This document shows positions 48,014 to 59,259 of a DNA stretch of 64,000 nucleotides, piece after piece. How positions within the stretch are numbered: the stretch's first letter is position 1; each line of letters starts with the position of its first letter. Made by a program: the position numbers and the translations under genes. Source of the DNA: Euonymus europaeus (lineage: Eukaryota > Streptophyta > Magnoliopsida > Celastrales > Celastraceae); the NCBI GenBank assembly GCA_963580455.1, contig OY756969.1:7455501-7519500 (forward strand), written 5' to 3'. The notes below the pieces were generated by a model. The model had not been told where the DNA came from. It searched no databases and saw only the letters and a program-made list of their open reading frames with translations.

Positions 48014-50427
48014 TTAAGACCAGCAAATAGTTTCTCTCCGTAGCACCATTAGGACTTCTCGAAGATGCTGAAAGTGAGAATCCTGGTCAGCACTAAATAT
48101 TAGTATGTCATCGAAATAAACAACGACAAATTTACCAATGAATGACTTGAGAATTTGGTTCATAAATCTCATAAATGTACTCGGAGCATTTGATAGACCG
48201 AAAGGCATCACAAGCCATTCGTATAACCCCTCACAAGTTTTAAAAGCAGTCTTCCACTCATCTTCGGGACTGATTCGGATTTGATGGTAGCCACTCTTCA
48301 AATCCAATTTACTGAAAATTGTTGCACCCGAAAGTTGGTCCAAGAGATCATCCAACATGGGAATAGGAAATCGATATCGTGTAGTAATTTTATTGATAGC
48401 TCTGCTGTTAATACACATCCGCCAGGAACCGTCTTTCTTTGGAGTCAACAGAGCCGGAACAACACAGGGACTCAAGCTTTCATGGACATATCCTTTATGC
48501 ACAAGCTCTTCTACTTGTCTTCGCAACTCTTCATGCTCTTGAGGACTCATCCGGTAATGAGGTCTATTGGGTAAAACACTTCCGAGAATCAAGTCAATAC
48601 GGTGTTGGATGTCTCGTAGAGGTGGCAAACCCGTGGGTAAATGATCTGGGAAAACATCACAAAATTCCTCCAAAAGAGCCTGCACCACAACTGGAATAAT
48701 TGAACCCCCTGAAATTTCCTTAGCCACCAACAGATAAGCAATATCATTCTCAGCTAGAGTGTCCTCAAAGGGACCAAGAGTCAACAGAGTGGGACCTTCT
48801 ACTAATTTATCCGAGCACAATTTCTCCTCTGGACTTGGGAGTAAAACAATCTTGGAAGATTCAAAGATAAAAGCATACGTATTCTTCAAGCCATCATGGA
48901 TAGTATGCCAATCGAATTGCCAGGGCCGGCCAAGGAGAAGATGACACGCATCCATTGCAATAACGTCACACCAAACCTGGTCCCTATACTTAGAGCCAAT
49001 TGAAAAGTGAACAAGACATCGCTGAGACACTCGAACATCAGCACCCCGTCGAAGCCATGAGAGTTTGTATGGTTTAGGATGAGCTTCAGTGTTCAATTGT
49101 AGTTTTTGAATCACCTCTTCCGCAATCACATTTTCGCAACTTCCTGAGTCGATAATGAATCGACATACCTTCCCTCCAATTGTACACGAAGATTGGAATA
49201 TAGCATTCCTCAGCCAATCTTCTCCATCATAAACTCGAGGGGTATAACAAGAACGCCACACCACTAACGATGTCCCCTCATCCCCGTGAACTAATTCTTC
49301 TTTGAAATCACTGGCCGCATCAGTTTCAGAACAATTGGATTGCTCAATCATCTCATTATAATCACCTCTTGTATCAAGAAGTAGATTCTTGCCATGACGG
49401 TCAAGTTTGTGACACTCCACTGCTCGATGTCCCGATTCACCACACTTAAAACATTTCAATCCCCCTATACCAGATTTAGCAATAGAAGCCGTCTGAGGCG
49501 GTTTGGAAGAAACCCCTATTTCAGGTTTCCCACCAGAAGTATTTCCACTACTTTGGTTAACAGAGTTGCCAAACCAAAAAGGTTCAACACCTTTTCTTGA
49601 GAATCTGATTTTCATTTGCTTGGCCCTTTGATAAGCTTCTGCTACTGTAAATAAATCAGATAAATTCAGCACATCTTGATACTGCACTCGCAGACCACCG
49701 ATATATCGAGCAACTAATTGGTCATCAGTTTCTGCCAGATCATTCCTCGCAATCAGTTGATAAAACTCGGTCGTGTATTCATCTACCCCACGAGAACCCA
49801 TCTTTACATTCTGTAACTGCTGATACAGGGTACGAGTGTAGTTGTGAGGGAGAAAAGTACTCCGCATATGTTTCTTCATCCGCTCCCATGAATCAACTTT
49901 TCTTTTACCCTGTCGCGAACGGTTGAGTTTAAACTGCTGCCACCAAGCAGCGGCTCGACCCCGGAGCCTTGTAGCGACCAGCGGAACTTGTTTGAGCTCA
50001 GGAACTTCTTTGAACTCTAGAACTTCATCCACTGTACAAACCCAGTCTAGAAAATCTTTCGCTCGTAACCCACCGGTGAACTCAGGGATATCAACTCGTA
50101 ACCCAGATTCCCAACGATTAGTATTTGAGCCCGCGGCTGAGTGCGAAACCCTTGCTGGGATTGACAACCCATGGCAAAGGGGTTATGAAAATCATCTTAT
50201 GTTCCTTCCGTCAACGTTTCTTCAACGTTAGAATTAGGTTGGTTCAACCTCAAACCAGTTAACACATTCGCCATTCCCATCATCTGTTGAGTTAAATTAG
50301 CCACATACTCTGTCAAACGAGCTACTTCACCTTTACTGCTTTCACTTTCCTCCACACCCGACTGAACACCTCGTCTCCGCGGAGGCATCGAATGAACCAC
50401 AAGAAACAGAGATGAGAGGAACCTCAC
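48014..50427 (-). pseudogene. Ty3/gypsy gag, protease and reverse transcriptase, broken
   Basis: Gag starts upstream of a TAA at 50197-50199; a frame change follows before about 50130. The long frame to 48014 then reads gag (WESGLRVDIPEFTGG; RGRAAAWWQQFKL; YIGGLRVQYQDVLNL) and a zinc knuckle CFKCGESGHRAVEC. Protease follows (FIIDSGSCENVIAEEV), then RT (INSRAINKITTRYRFPIPML; ATIFSKLDLKSGYHQIRI; VVYFDDILIFS near 48110). The RT frame breaks at about 48030 by a one-base shift. The gag text is of a Reina-like or related chromoviral type. All domains are present, but at least two lesions lie in this half. Confidence 0.93.
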
Positions 50428-50437
50428 TCTGATACCA
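50427..50437 (-). other. Primer binding site of the complete gypsy
   Basis: The minus strand reads TGGTATCAGAG two bases after the 5' LTR, complementary to initiator tRNA-Met as in many plant LTR retrotransposons. Confidence 0.88.
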
Positions 50438-50439
50438 GC

Positions 50440-50828
50440 TGATGTAAATGCAAGACTAATTCCTGTTGATTCCTAAGAATATCCTGGAAGTAATCCACTC
50501 ATACAATTATGAGCACCTGTTGATCTCAAGGATACCAGGAAGCCCACACAAAACAACCGATTCTTTTCTTCCAATCCAAAAATTAAAATCCAACCTCACA
50601 ACCAAACCTCAAATAAAATCCTAAAACACAAGGGCTGGGCTTACAAACAAATGGCCCAACAAAGAAAGCCGAAAAGGAAAACAAGAACCAGACCAACAAA
50701 TAAAAAGACAAGGAAAAAAATCAAAACAGGCAGCAAACAGAGTTGCGGAAAACCAAGGTCTGATAAATAGCTAATTCTTCCAACGATCCAGCCTTTCCAT
50801 GTAAGTAACTGCTGGCCGATCCACATCA
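50440..50828 (-). repeat. 5' LTR of the complete gypsy
   Basis: 389 bp with TG..CA ends, followed by the target duplication GGATC at 50829-50833. Confidence 0.95.
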
Positions 50829-50833
50829 GGATC

Positions 50834-52720
50834 ACTACAATAAATTGTAAGAGAATTGCAATTTGGTTTCTCTTTCAAAGGAGAAAGTCAAATTCAATTC
50901 GTCTTCTTGTTTTAGTGGCTAGAAGTTGCAGAGTGGACATAAGTGGTTGGGTAATCAATTGCATTCAATACTTACGAGTTGCAAAACTCCTATTTATAAG
51001 AGGCACAATTGTTTTGTAAATGACACACTACACAACATGAGGTACTAGGCACAATGTAGTGCATTGGTGTTGTGGTGCACTAAGAAAGTGTGTTGGACTA
51101 TTGAGTGTGTTGGGATGTGTCAGGTATGATACAAAGGTGAAGCTCATGCATGTGTGGTGTGAGATTATAAGAGATTCCAAGGTGTAGATTCTTAGAGAGT
51201 TTGAGCTGAGTTGGGCTTGTGGATGTTCTTGGATTTTCTATTGCGTAAGAGATGTCACTAAGAGTATGGTTGTGACAATTTATCATATAATGAATTTTCT
51301 CTGGTTGTCTCTGACAACAATTGTGGTTTTTCTTTATTTTTGGAGTTTTTCATGTAAATTTTTGTATTGTGATTGTGGTTAGGCATGGCAACGGGGAGGA
51401 TTGGGGACGGAATTCGGTCGCCCCGTCCCCGCCCCGAAGGTAAGAAGGAGTACCCCGATTCCGTCCCGCCTTGCCCTTCGGGGCAGACTTTTAACCCCGC
51501 CTCGAATTTATTTATTTTTATTTTTTTTGAAAAAATTCAGAACCTTATTTTTAAAAAAAAAAAAAAACCATGCTGAAGGAGATTGATTTCAGAAAAATGA
51601 AAATGAAGGCATGTGAACATGATATAGAATAATACCTCTAGATGAACTTGGAAATTTTTTTATCTTTGCATAAAGCTTCTGTAAAAATTGCTTTATTAAA
51701 GCATAATGAAACTTTGATAAAACAAAGTAGAAAACCTAAAACTTTGATATGGCAAAGTAGGAAAGCAGAGTAATAAACAGTAACAAATTAACAATCTAAC
51801 AATCCACAAAATAATATCTTTAGGCACATATGCCTTCAATAGTCAATACAGGAGCTGTCATTGGAATGTGAGAGAAATTGAGACTATGCTTGTGAGCTTG
51901 TCCAATACAGGAGCTGTCATTGGAATGTGAGAGAAATTGAGATGAACTTATGGCACCTTAGATGTACTGAAACAACCTGTAAATAGATCAACAAGAATAT
52001 ATTGAAAATACAAATTGGGTTGTTGACTGTAACCCAACTACCCAAGGACAGTTACTCCACTTTATAACACAGACAAAGCTATATTAACCATGTATTAGAA
52101 GTGAAAGGACTTGCATGCTAGAGAAAAATGAGGTATTAACCTAACATTTGCACAACTAATAAAGTCATTTATGTATTTTTTCCATTATAAAGTACAAAAT
52201 GATGCACATATCATTGATGTATTACTATGAGTCTATGACAAGGCAAACTTCTCACAACACCAAATACAAGCAGCCATTCAAAGGCGGTTACACAGTACAT
52301 ACACTTACAATCTGTAAAAGACTCCATGCCTATACCACTTGTGTACAGCAGAACACTATTAGTTCCACATAATTATCTTACAACCTAGTGCTCTACATTG
52401 CTTGCTAACATTGGGTTAGAGACAGTACCAACTGCTCTTAAGTTAAAAAGCAAAGCATCACGCCCAGTTAAAATTATTTTGAAAAAACTATCTACTATCA
52501 TACTAAATAAAATCATACTTGTAACCCAACTATCCAAGGACAGTTACTCCACTTTCTTGTTCTTCATCATCAATGTCTTCAAGAACACTTTAAAGTATTA
52601 CTTGATCCTTTGACTTCATTTTTGATGAAGAACCTAACAACATAAACATAATACAAAATAAGATAAGGTCAATTACATACCACCAAGGTGTTAATATATA
52701 AATTTTAACTAATTTATATA
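50834..52720. other. Intergenic; hAT-end fragment and small duplications
   Basis: 51383-51500 (GGCATGGCAACGGGG, CCCCGTCCCCGCCCCG) resembles one end of a common plant hAT family, but no opposite end is visible. CAATACAGGAGCTGTCATTG onward occurs twice (about 51845 and 51903, about 40 bp each). A segment beginning AACCCAACTA(C/T)CCAAGGACAG occurs at about 52031 and 52523. No gene is supported. Confidence 0.5.
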
Positions 52721-53650
52721 TTAGTTTTCCATACCATCAAGGTTAGCCAAAACTCCATTCCCTAGCCAATTCTGAGCACACATTAATGACTCTATTGTAT
52801 CCGAATGGATTTTACTGTGGTGTGGACTCAATAATCGGCCGCTGGTGCTGAAAGCAGACTTTGAAGCAACAGTTGACACCGGAATGGCTAGAATATCCTG
52901 TGCAATGCGTTGCAAGGTAGAATATTTGGGTCCATTAGCTTTCCATCAAGTAAGGATGTCAAAATCATGAGACCGAGGCAATACATCATCCTCAAGATAG
53001 TGGTCCAACTCCAGCTTCGTATTTCCAATTGAACCATTTTTTCTACTGTTCACAAATTGATCAAAGGAAGAAAGAGTGTCTTTCTCCTTTTTTTGATTAT
53101 CATTAGTTGCAGTAAAGGAGTCATGACCGTCTTTTTCCATAATTTGGGAACTATATTCATGAATCAAATCTTCCATAACTCTTTTAATCCTCCTAATCTC
53201 ATCATCTGCCCCCATCACCATAAATTGTAGGAAAGTAAAATTCCAACAATATCATCTTATATCTAGGATCTAGAACAGTTGCCAAAGCCATGATACCGCT
53301 AATGACATGCCAATAACTATTGAACTTTTCAAACATGCGAAATGCCATATTCTTAATCACGTTATTAGAATCCAAGCATCAATCCGCCAAAGATATTTTA
53401 ATTTCACAAACTTTCGGAAAATAAGTGTTGGTTGTAGAATATGTGGTACCTGAGAACAATTTAGTGATGTCGAAGAACAACTCTAGCTTGTCACAAATGT
53501 TTCCTGCAACCTCCCATTCTTCCTCGCTTGGCATGCAATCAAATGATGCGTCTTGTTGCTTCAAGCGAAAGAAAACATCTTTGTATGATACATCAGTTTC
53601 TCACAATAGTTTCTCACAAGTCACAACAATATTAATCTGCAAGCATCAAC
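52721..53650 (-). pseudogene. hAT transposase C-terminal half (RICESLEEPER type), broken
   Basis: The minus strand reads FDCMPSEEEWEVAGNICDKL and LFSGTTYSTTNTYFPKVCEI (53379-53564). The block SGIMALATVLDPRYKM, then LELDHYLEDDVLPRSHDFDI (about 52946-53310), follows. The hAT dimerisation domain is ILAIPVSTVASKSAFSTSGR ending ALMCAQNW-like text (52750-52890). Two expected Trp positions are TGA stops (after SLAD near 53380, after FDILT near 52945), with a frame change near 53230. The N-terminal zinc finger is missing. No terminal repeats could be assigned. Confidence 0.88.
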
Positions 53651-54984
53651 GAACCAAAAAATGAATCAGCAACTAACATAAGTCAAAATAAATTCACAAC
53701 CAAAACCATAAATGTATATAATCCAGAGTCCAGACTATAAAATAAACAAAGAAAGTTGGCCAATCACTGATATGTATTGAACGATGCATCATCGAGAAAG
53801 AGTTGAAAATCATCATGTAATTGATTATCCAATCCTATAAAAAAATTACCATATCAATTGCAGATAACCAAAATGAAACTAGAGAAATTAAATATAATGG
53901 AATCCAAGATTTCATACACGTTTTTACTCAAACAAGGAAAGCAATCAGATTTTCGATGGAGACATTCTCAGATTTTTGTAAATCTCAAACAAAAATGAGC
54001 GAGAAACACGAATCAGAATATGGAAACGTGAATCAGATTCAGAAAATCAAGGCACTTACTCGGCAAATCAGATTATCAGCATATAGAAAATCTTTCAATC
54101 CCGTGCGTGACAGTCACGAGAGGCAACTGCAGACTACAGAGGGCGGCCGACTCAGCTGTGTGAACCAGTTACCAAAGGCACACCGCGCACCGGGCAGACT
54201 GCAGAGTGCAGAGGGCGGCCATGAGTCACGAGAGGCAAGGGGCCAAGGGCTGCTGCCTGCTATGCTAATTTGTGATGCCCTAATTCTAATTTCTAAAGGG
54301 TCAACTCGACAACTCAGTCTCAAGTCCTCGACTGGTCAAGATGACTAATAGAAAATGGCTAAATTCTGGCCATTGATTCTATGAATCAATGGCCAGGATT
54401 TAAAAGTTACAACTTACAACTTACAAAGCATTTTTTTTTCATTTGATATTTAAAATGCTTATTAAACCATTAATGTTGAATGCCTCAAAATGTATATGAT
54501 TCTAAGTTTCTAATTTATTAATATATTACATATTTACATTGTCAAAAAATACATGTTTGTTTATATAAATAAGTATAGTACATTAATATATATTTCTATT
54601 ACACATATGTATTTTTTTTTAATCATACACATATGTTTAGGGTTTATTGATAAACATATATATATATATAACCATATATATGTACTATAAATATAAATAT
54701 AAATATAAATATATATATATTCGAGAACGAGGATTAAAAGTATAAGATTCACAGTAGTAGACTTAGTAATATTAATTGGATGTTACTGCTTAATTAAAAT
54801 ATATGAGATGATGCTTTTATTTCAGATTTGATTATTTTAATTAAATTAGGTGGAATTTTTTTTATTGAAGTAGACTTATATTAAATGTAGGGTGAGTTTA
54901 TATTGTAATGTAGGTAGTGTTCTGAACTACGAGTCCGGGGATTAGGGGTTCGTGGGACGGGGCGTTACAGCACTGCTAGTTTCT
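53651..54984. other. Intergenic; GC-rich patch, hairpin and AT microsatellite
   Basis: 54110-54260 is unusually GC-rich, with GAGGGCGGCC repeated at 54138 and 54209 and CACGAGAGGCAA at 54116 and 54227. A near-perfect hairpin lies at 54361-54401. 54650-54720 is a TA-rich simple repeat. A 175-codon plus-strand frame at 53821 shows no family signature and is not called. Confidence 0.5.
54361..54401. repeat. 19-bp inverted repeat (hairpin)
   Basis: AAATTCTGGCCATTGATTC (54361-54379) and GAATCAATGGCCAGGATTT (54383-54401) are complements with one mismatch around a 3-base loop. Confidence 0.85.
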
Positions 54985-54992
54985 CTTGATGT

Positions 54993-55865
54993 ATGGAGAT
55001 GGTGGATGTTGGCATCACAATGCCTACATCAAGCCAGAAAGAAGCAGCATTAGGAAAAGCACAAAAGGATTTGCTTCAAAAATCTAAGCAACGAGACCAT
55101 AAAGCACTCTTTGTGTTCTACCAAGGACTTAATGATTCCTTGCTTGAAATAATCTCTGAAGCAACAAATTCAAAGGTAGCATGGGATCTTCTCAAGAAAG
55201 CATTCAGTGGAGTAGAGAAGGTGCAAAAGGCTCGTTTGCAAGTTCTACAAACTCAATTCGAGTCACTTCAAAAGGAGAGTTCTGAATCAATTTCATCATT
55301 CTTCACAAGAACATTGTGTATTGTAAGAAAATTGAGAAGAAATGGCGAAAAGATAGAAGATGTTCGTGTAATGGAGAAAAATTTGAGAACTTTAGATCCA
55401 AAATTTGATTTTGTTGCATTAGCAATCAAAGAATCAAAAAATTTGCTGGAGATGAGTATTGAGCAATTGATGGGTTCTCTTGAAGTTCATGAGCAAAGAT
55501 TAATAAAGCGAGGATAAGGGAGTTTAGTGTCACATGTGTTGCAAACAAAATTTACTGTTGGTAACAAAAATTCTGAATATAGCAAAGGTGCATTTCAAAG
55601 AGCTTGAGGTCGAGGCCGAGGTTCTCGTGGACAAGGACAAGGAGATAGATGGAAACAAACAAATGAAATAAAAGAAGGCAGTGATGAAAGAAATTAAGGA
55701 GGTTGCGGACGTGGACGTAGTCACAGTTGTGTAAAATTCCATAACGTGGACATGGTGGAAAATCAAATTGGAGGTATGGTAAGAAAGAAATTCAATGTTT
55801 TTGCTGTGAAAAATTTGGCCATTATGCATCTGAGTGTTGGTACAATACTAACAACAATGAAGAGA
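54993..55865 (+). pseudogene. Copia gag (UBN2 type), N-terminally truncated
   Basis: The frame 54993-55517 gives KSKQRDHKALFVFYQGLNDS, NSKVAWDLLKKAFSGVEKVQ and SSFFTRTLCIVRKLRRNGEK, the UBN2-type gag core. It then stops. In a later frame the CCHC knuckle CFCCEKFGHYASEC (CX2CX4HX4C) appears at 55797-55838. The intervening stretch is rich in Arg/Gly codons, with stops. Confidence 0.85.
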
Positions 55866-55867
55866 AG

Positions 55868-58800
55868 GTGAATTTTTTTGACAAAGAAGAAGCAGAAAAA
55901 GAAGTAGTGATGTTGTTTGCATGTGACAAGATGGAGGGCAACAACTCCAATGTGTGGTATCTTGATACAGGTGCTACAAATCATATTTGTAGAGAAAAAG
56001 AAATGTTTGTGGAGCTTGATGAGAAAGAACTTGGCAAAATCACTTTTGGTGATTTGTCTCAAAAGTCAGAAAAGGGGAAAGGCAAAATTTTGCTTGCATT
56101 GAAGCATGGTGAGAAAAAAAAAATATATCTGATGTGTACTATGTTCTAGGTATGAAAAGTAATATTTTGAGTTTGGGTCAATTGCTTGAGAAAGGCTATA
56201 AAATGCAAACTCAAAATTTGGGTATTGATATTCGAGATAAAAATAACATAATGATAGCTCATGCGAAGATGACCAAGAACCGGATGTTTCCATCGATTTT
56301 TTCTTATGATCAGACAAATTGCTTCAAAGCTAGTGTGTTAGATGATTCAACTCTTTGGCATCTTCGGTATGGTCACTTGAATTTCCAGGCTTTAAAGCTA
56401 TTGGAAAGGAAGCAAATGGTAATGGGTTTGCCTCTAATTTACCATCCAAGCAAGTTATGTGAAGATTGTGTCATGGGAAAGCAACACAGGAAGCCATTCA
56501 TGAAAGGAGGAACACGAAGAGCAAATGAAAGGCTTGATTTGGTTCATTCCGATTTATATGGACCAATCAATCCAATTTCAATTGGTGGGAACATGTATTT
56601 TCTAACATTTATTGATGATTATAGCGGAAAAACATTGGTTTACATGTTGAAGGATAAAAAGAAAGTTCTGAGCAAATTCAAAGAATTCAAAAGTTTAGTT
56701 GAGAAGCAAAGTGGCTGTTATTTGAAAAGTCTTAGAACTGATAATGGTGGAGAACATATCTCTGATGAATTCAACATTTTTTGTAAGGAGAATGGTATTA
56801 TTCATCAATTCACTAAGCCTCAAACACCACAGCAAAATGGTGTTTCGGAAAGAAAAAATCGAACCATTATGAATATGGTGAGATGTATGTTCAAAGAAAG
56901 AAAAGAACCTAAAGAATTTCGGGTTGATGCTGTTGTGTGTGCGATACATTTAATTAACAGGTTTCCTACAAAGAGAGTTGGCGATGTTACTCCAGAGGAA
57001 GCATGGAGTAAACGAAAACCAAGGGTTGATCACTTGCGGATCTTTGGGAGTATCGCTTATGCAAAAATTCAAGAAGAGAAGAGGACAAAACCTGAAGATA
57101 AAAGTCAAAAGTGTATTTTGCTGGGCTATGGAGAGCATTCTCATGGATACAAGCTATACAATCCAATTACAAAGAAGATTGTTATGTCACGAGATGTTGA
57201 ATTTGATGAGGATTAAATCTAGAATTGGGGAAGAAATGACCTGCAAAATCAAATTGCTTTTAAAGAAGACATGGAGCAAAAGAAGGCAAATAATGGAAAA
57301 GATGTGATTAAAAATTCACCACAATTAGCAATTAATACATCTTCAAATGCAGAAACAAGAAAGGCAAGAAGTATTCAAGACCTGTACAATGTCATAAGGA
57401 GAATTGATGATGCTGATGAGTTTAATATGTTATGTCTTTTTACAGGTTTTGATTCACTAACATATGAAGAAGCATCTCAGGAGTCCACATGGAGGAAGGC
57501 TATGGAAGAGGAAATTTATGCCATCAATAAAAATGAAACATGGGAACTTACCTCACTTCCACAAGGATACAAAGCCATTAGTGTCAAGTGGATTTTCAAG
57601 ACTAAAAAAATGCAAAAGGGGATGTAGGAAGATATAAACCAAGACTGGTGGCAAAAGGCTACAAGCAATAATATGGAGTTGATTATGAGGAAGTGTTTGC
57701 TCCTGTAACTCGCATGGAGACAATGAGAATGTTCATTTCCATGGCAGCTCAATTGAAATGGAAGATCTTTCAAATGGATGTAAAATCAGCGTTTCTCAAT
57801 GGATATCTTGATGAGGAGGTATATGCTGATCAACCTCCTGGGTTTATTATTCAAGGTGAGGAAGATAAAGTCTACCGATTGAAAAGAGCTCTTTATGGGC
57901 TTAAACAAGTACCTAGAGCATGGAATTCCATAATTGATGGTTATTTTCTTCAAAGTGGATTTGCTAAATGTCCTAATAAGGATACTGTCTATATGAAGAC
58001 TAACATGCAGGGAGATGTTATGTTTGTTTGTCTCTACGTGGATGACTTAATAATCACTGGAAGTAATCTGTCCATGATTGAAGAGTTCAAGAGCTCAATA
58101 ATGAAGGAGTTTGAGATAACTGATCTTGGTCTTATGACTTATTTCTTAGGAATTGAAGTGAAGCAAGGTGATGATGGAATTTTTATTGCTCAAGGGAAAT
58201 TTGCGAAAGAAATCTTGGCTAAGTTTTCCATGGAGGATTGCCAACCAACTAACACACCAATTGAATGTGGCATAAGAATGACCAAAGAAGAAGGCAAAGT
58301 TGTGAATCCAACTTATTATAAAAGTATGGTTGGTTATTTACGATATTTAACTTGCACTAGGCCAAATATATTATTTGGTGTTGGCCTGGTAAGTCGATTT
58401 ATGGAGACCCCAAGGAATTCTCATATGATGGCGGCAAAAAGGATTTTGAGATATATCAAAGGAACACTTGATTATGGAGTATTTTATTCTTCATCTGGAA
58501 ATTTGGAATTGACTGGATTTAGTGATAGTGATTGGGCTGGAAGTTATGATGATCGAAAGAGTACTACAGGGTTTGTATTCTATCTTGGTAAAGCTGTATT
58601 TACGTGGTCTTCAAAGAAGCAAAATGTGGTTGTTTTGTCCACATGTGAAGCTAAATATATAGCAGCATCTTCATGTGTTTGTCATGCAATTTGGTTGAGA
58701 AAATTACTTGAAGAATTGCAGTGAAAGCAAGAAGGTTCAACAAAGATTTATGTGGATAACAAATCAGCTATTGCATTGGCGAAAAATCCAGTTCATCATG

Positions 58801-59009
58801 AAAGATCAAAGCATATTGATGCTCAGTTTCATTTTATAAGGGAGCATGTGAAGTCCAAAGATGTGGAGCTCATTCATGTGAAGTCAAGTCAGCAAGTTGC
58901 AGACATAATGACAAAGCCTCTTTCAGTTCAAGTCTTTCAGAAGTTAAGAAGAATGCTTGGAGTAATGGCATGTGGAGAAACAAGTTTAAGGGGGGAATAT
59001 GTTGACTAA
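55868..59009 (+). pseudogene. Copia pol (protease, integrase, RT, RNase H), few lesions
   Basis: Protease motif VWYLDTGATNHI near 55950. Integrase frame 56134-57216 carries LWHLRYGHLNFQALKLL, FIDDYSGKTLVYML, RTDNGGEH and TPQQNGVSERKNRTI, so the catalytic D, D and E are all present. A frame change occurs at an A-rich run near 56110. Frame breaks and stops follow at 57216-57270 and 57627-57690 (including TAA at 57669-57671 within KGYKQ-YGVDYEE). RT frame 57693-58724 has QMDVKSAFLNGYLDEEVY and CLYVDDLIITGSNL. RNase H has FSDSDWAGSYDDRKSTTGFV, and after a TGA at 58722-58724 the frame resumes with YVDNKSAIALAKNPVHHER to 59009. All domains are recognisable, but it cannot make a single polyprotein. 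Confidence 0.92.
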
Positions 59010-59259
59010 TTAAACTTGTTATTTAGTGTTTTAATCATATCAATGTCTAAAATATCAAAGTGCCATCTAGGAATAATAAGAGTCATCTAGGAAATAATAA
59101 GAGTCATCATGAAGTTTGTGTATCAAAATTAATTACTCTTAGTATAAATGAAGAGGAGAAGCATGTAATCTGGTAAGAGAGAGAAAGCACAATGATATAG
59201 TGTAGAGAAATAAAAGAATCTCTTGTTTGTTTACATATGAGTTTAAAAATTATCCAACA
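59000..59259 (+). repeat. 3' LTR of the truncated copia (260 bp)
   Basis: TGTTGACTAATTAAAC to TTATCCAACA, directly after the purine tract AAGGGGGGAATA. No 5' copy exists in the window. Confidence 0.82.

Larger units (their letters stand above)
45667..50828 (-). mobile_element. Structurally complete Ty3/gypsy element (5162 bp)
   Basis: Two LTRs of exactly 389 bp (45667-46055 and 50440-50828) run from TGATGTAAATGC to CACATCA. GGATC is duplicated at 45662-45666 and 50829-50833. A primer binding site and the gag-PR-RT-RNase H-INT order on the minus strand complete it. A hand count gives about 14 differences between LTRs (roughly 3.6%), so insertion was fairly recent compared with the old copia. 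Several stops and frameshifts prevent autonomous activity. Confidence 0.96.
54985..59259 (+). mobile_element. 5'-truncated Ty1/copia element
   Basis: The plus strand carries gag, protease, integrase, RT and RNase H in copia order. A polypurine tract (about 58989-58998) and a 260-bp 3' LTR (59000-59259) follow. The 5' LTR, primer binding site and start of gag are missing. The gag text begins mid-domain after a VW-like remnant at 54990. The coding part is far better preserved than the 6800-10345 copia. Confidence 0.92.

Noticed and set aside
53821..54348. 175-codon plus-strand open frame
   Set aside because: No domain, low-complexity composition, crosses the GC-rich patch and lies antisense to the expected 5' region of the hAT gene.
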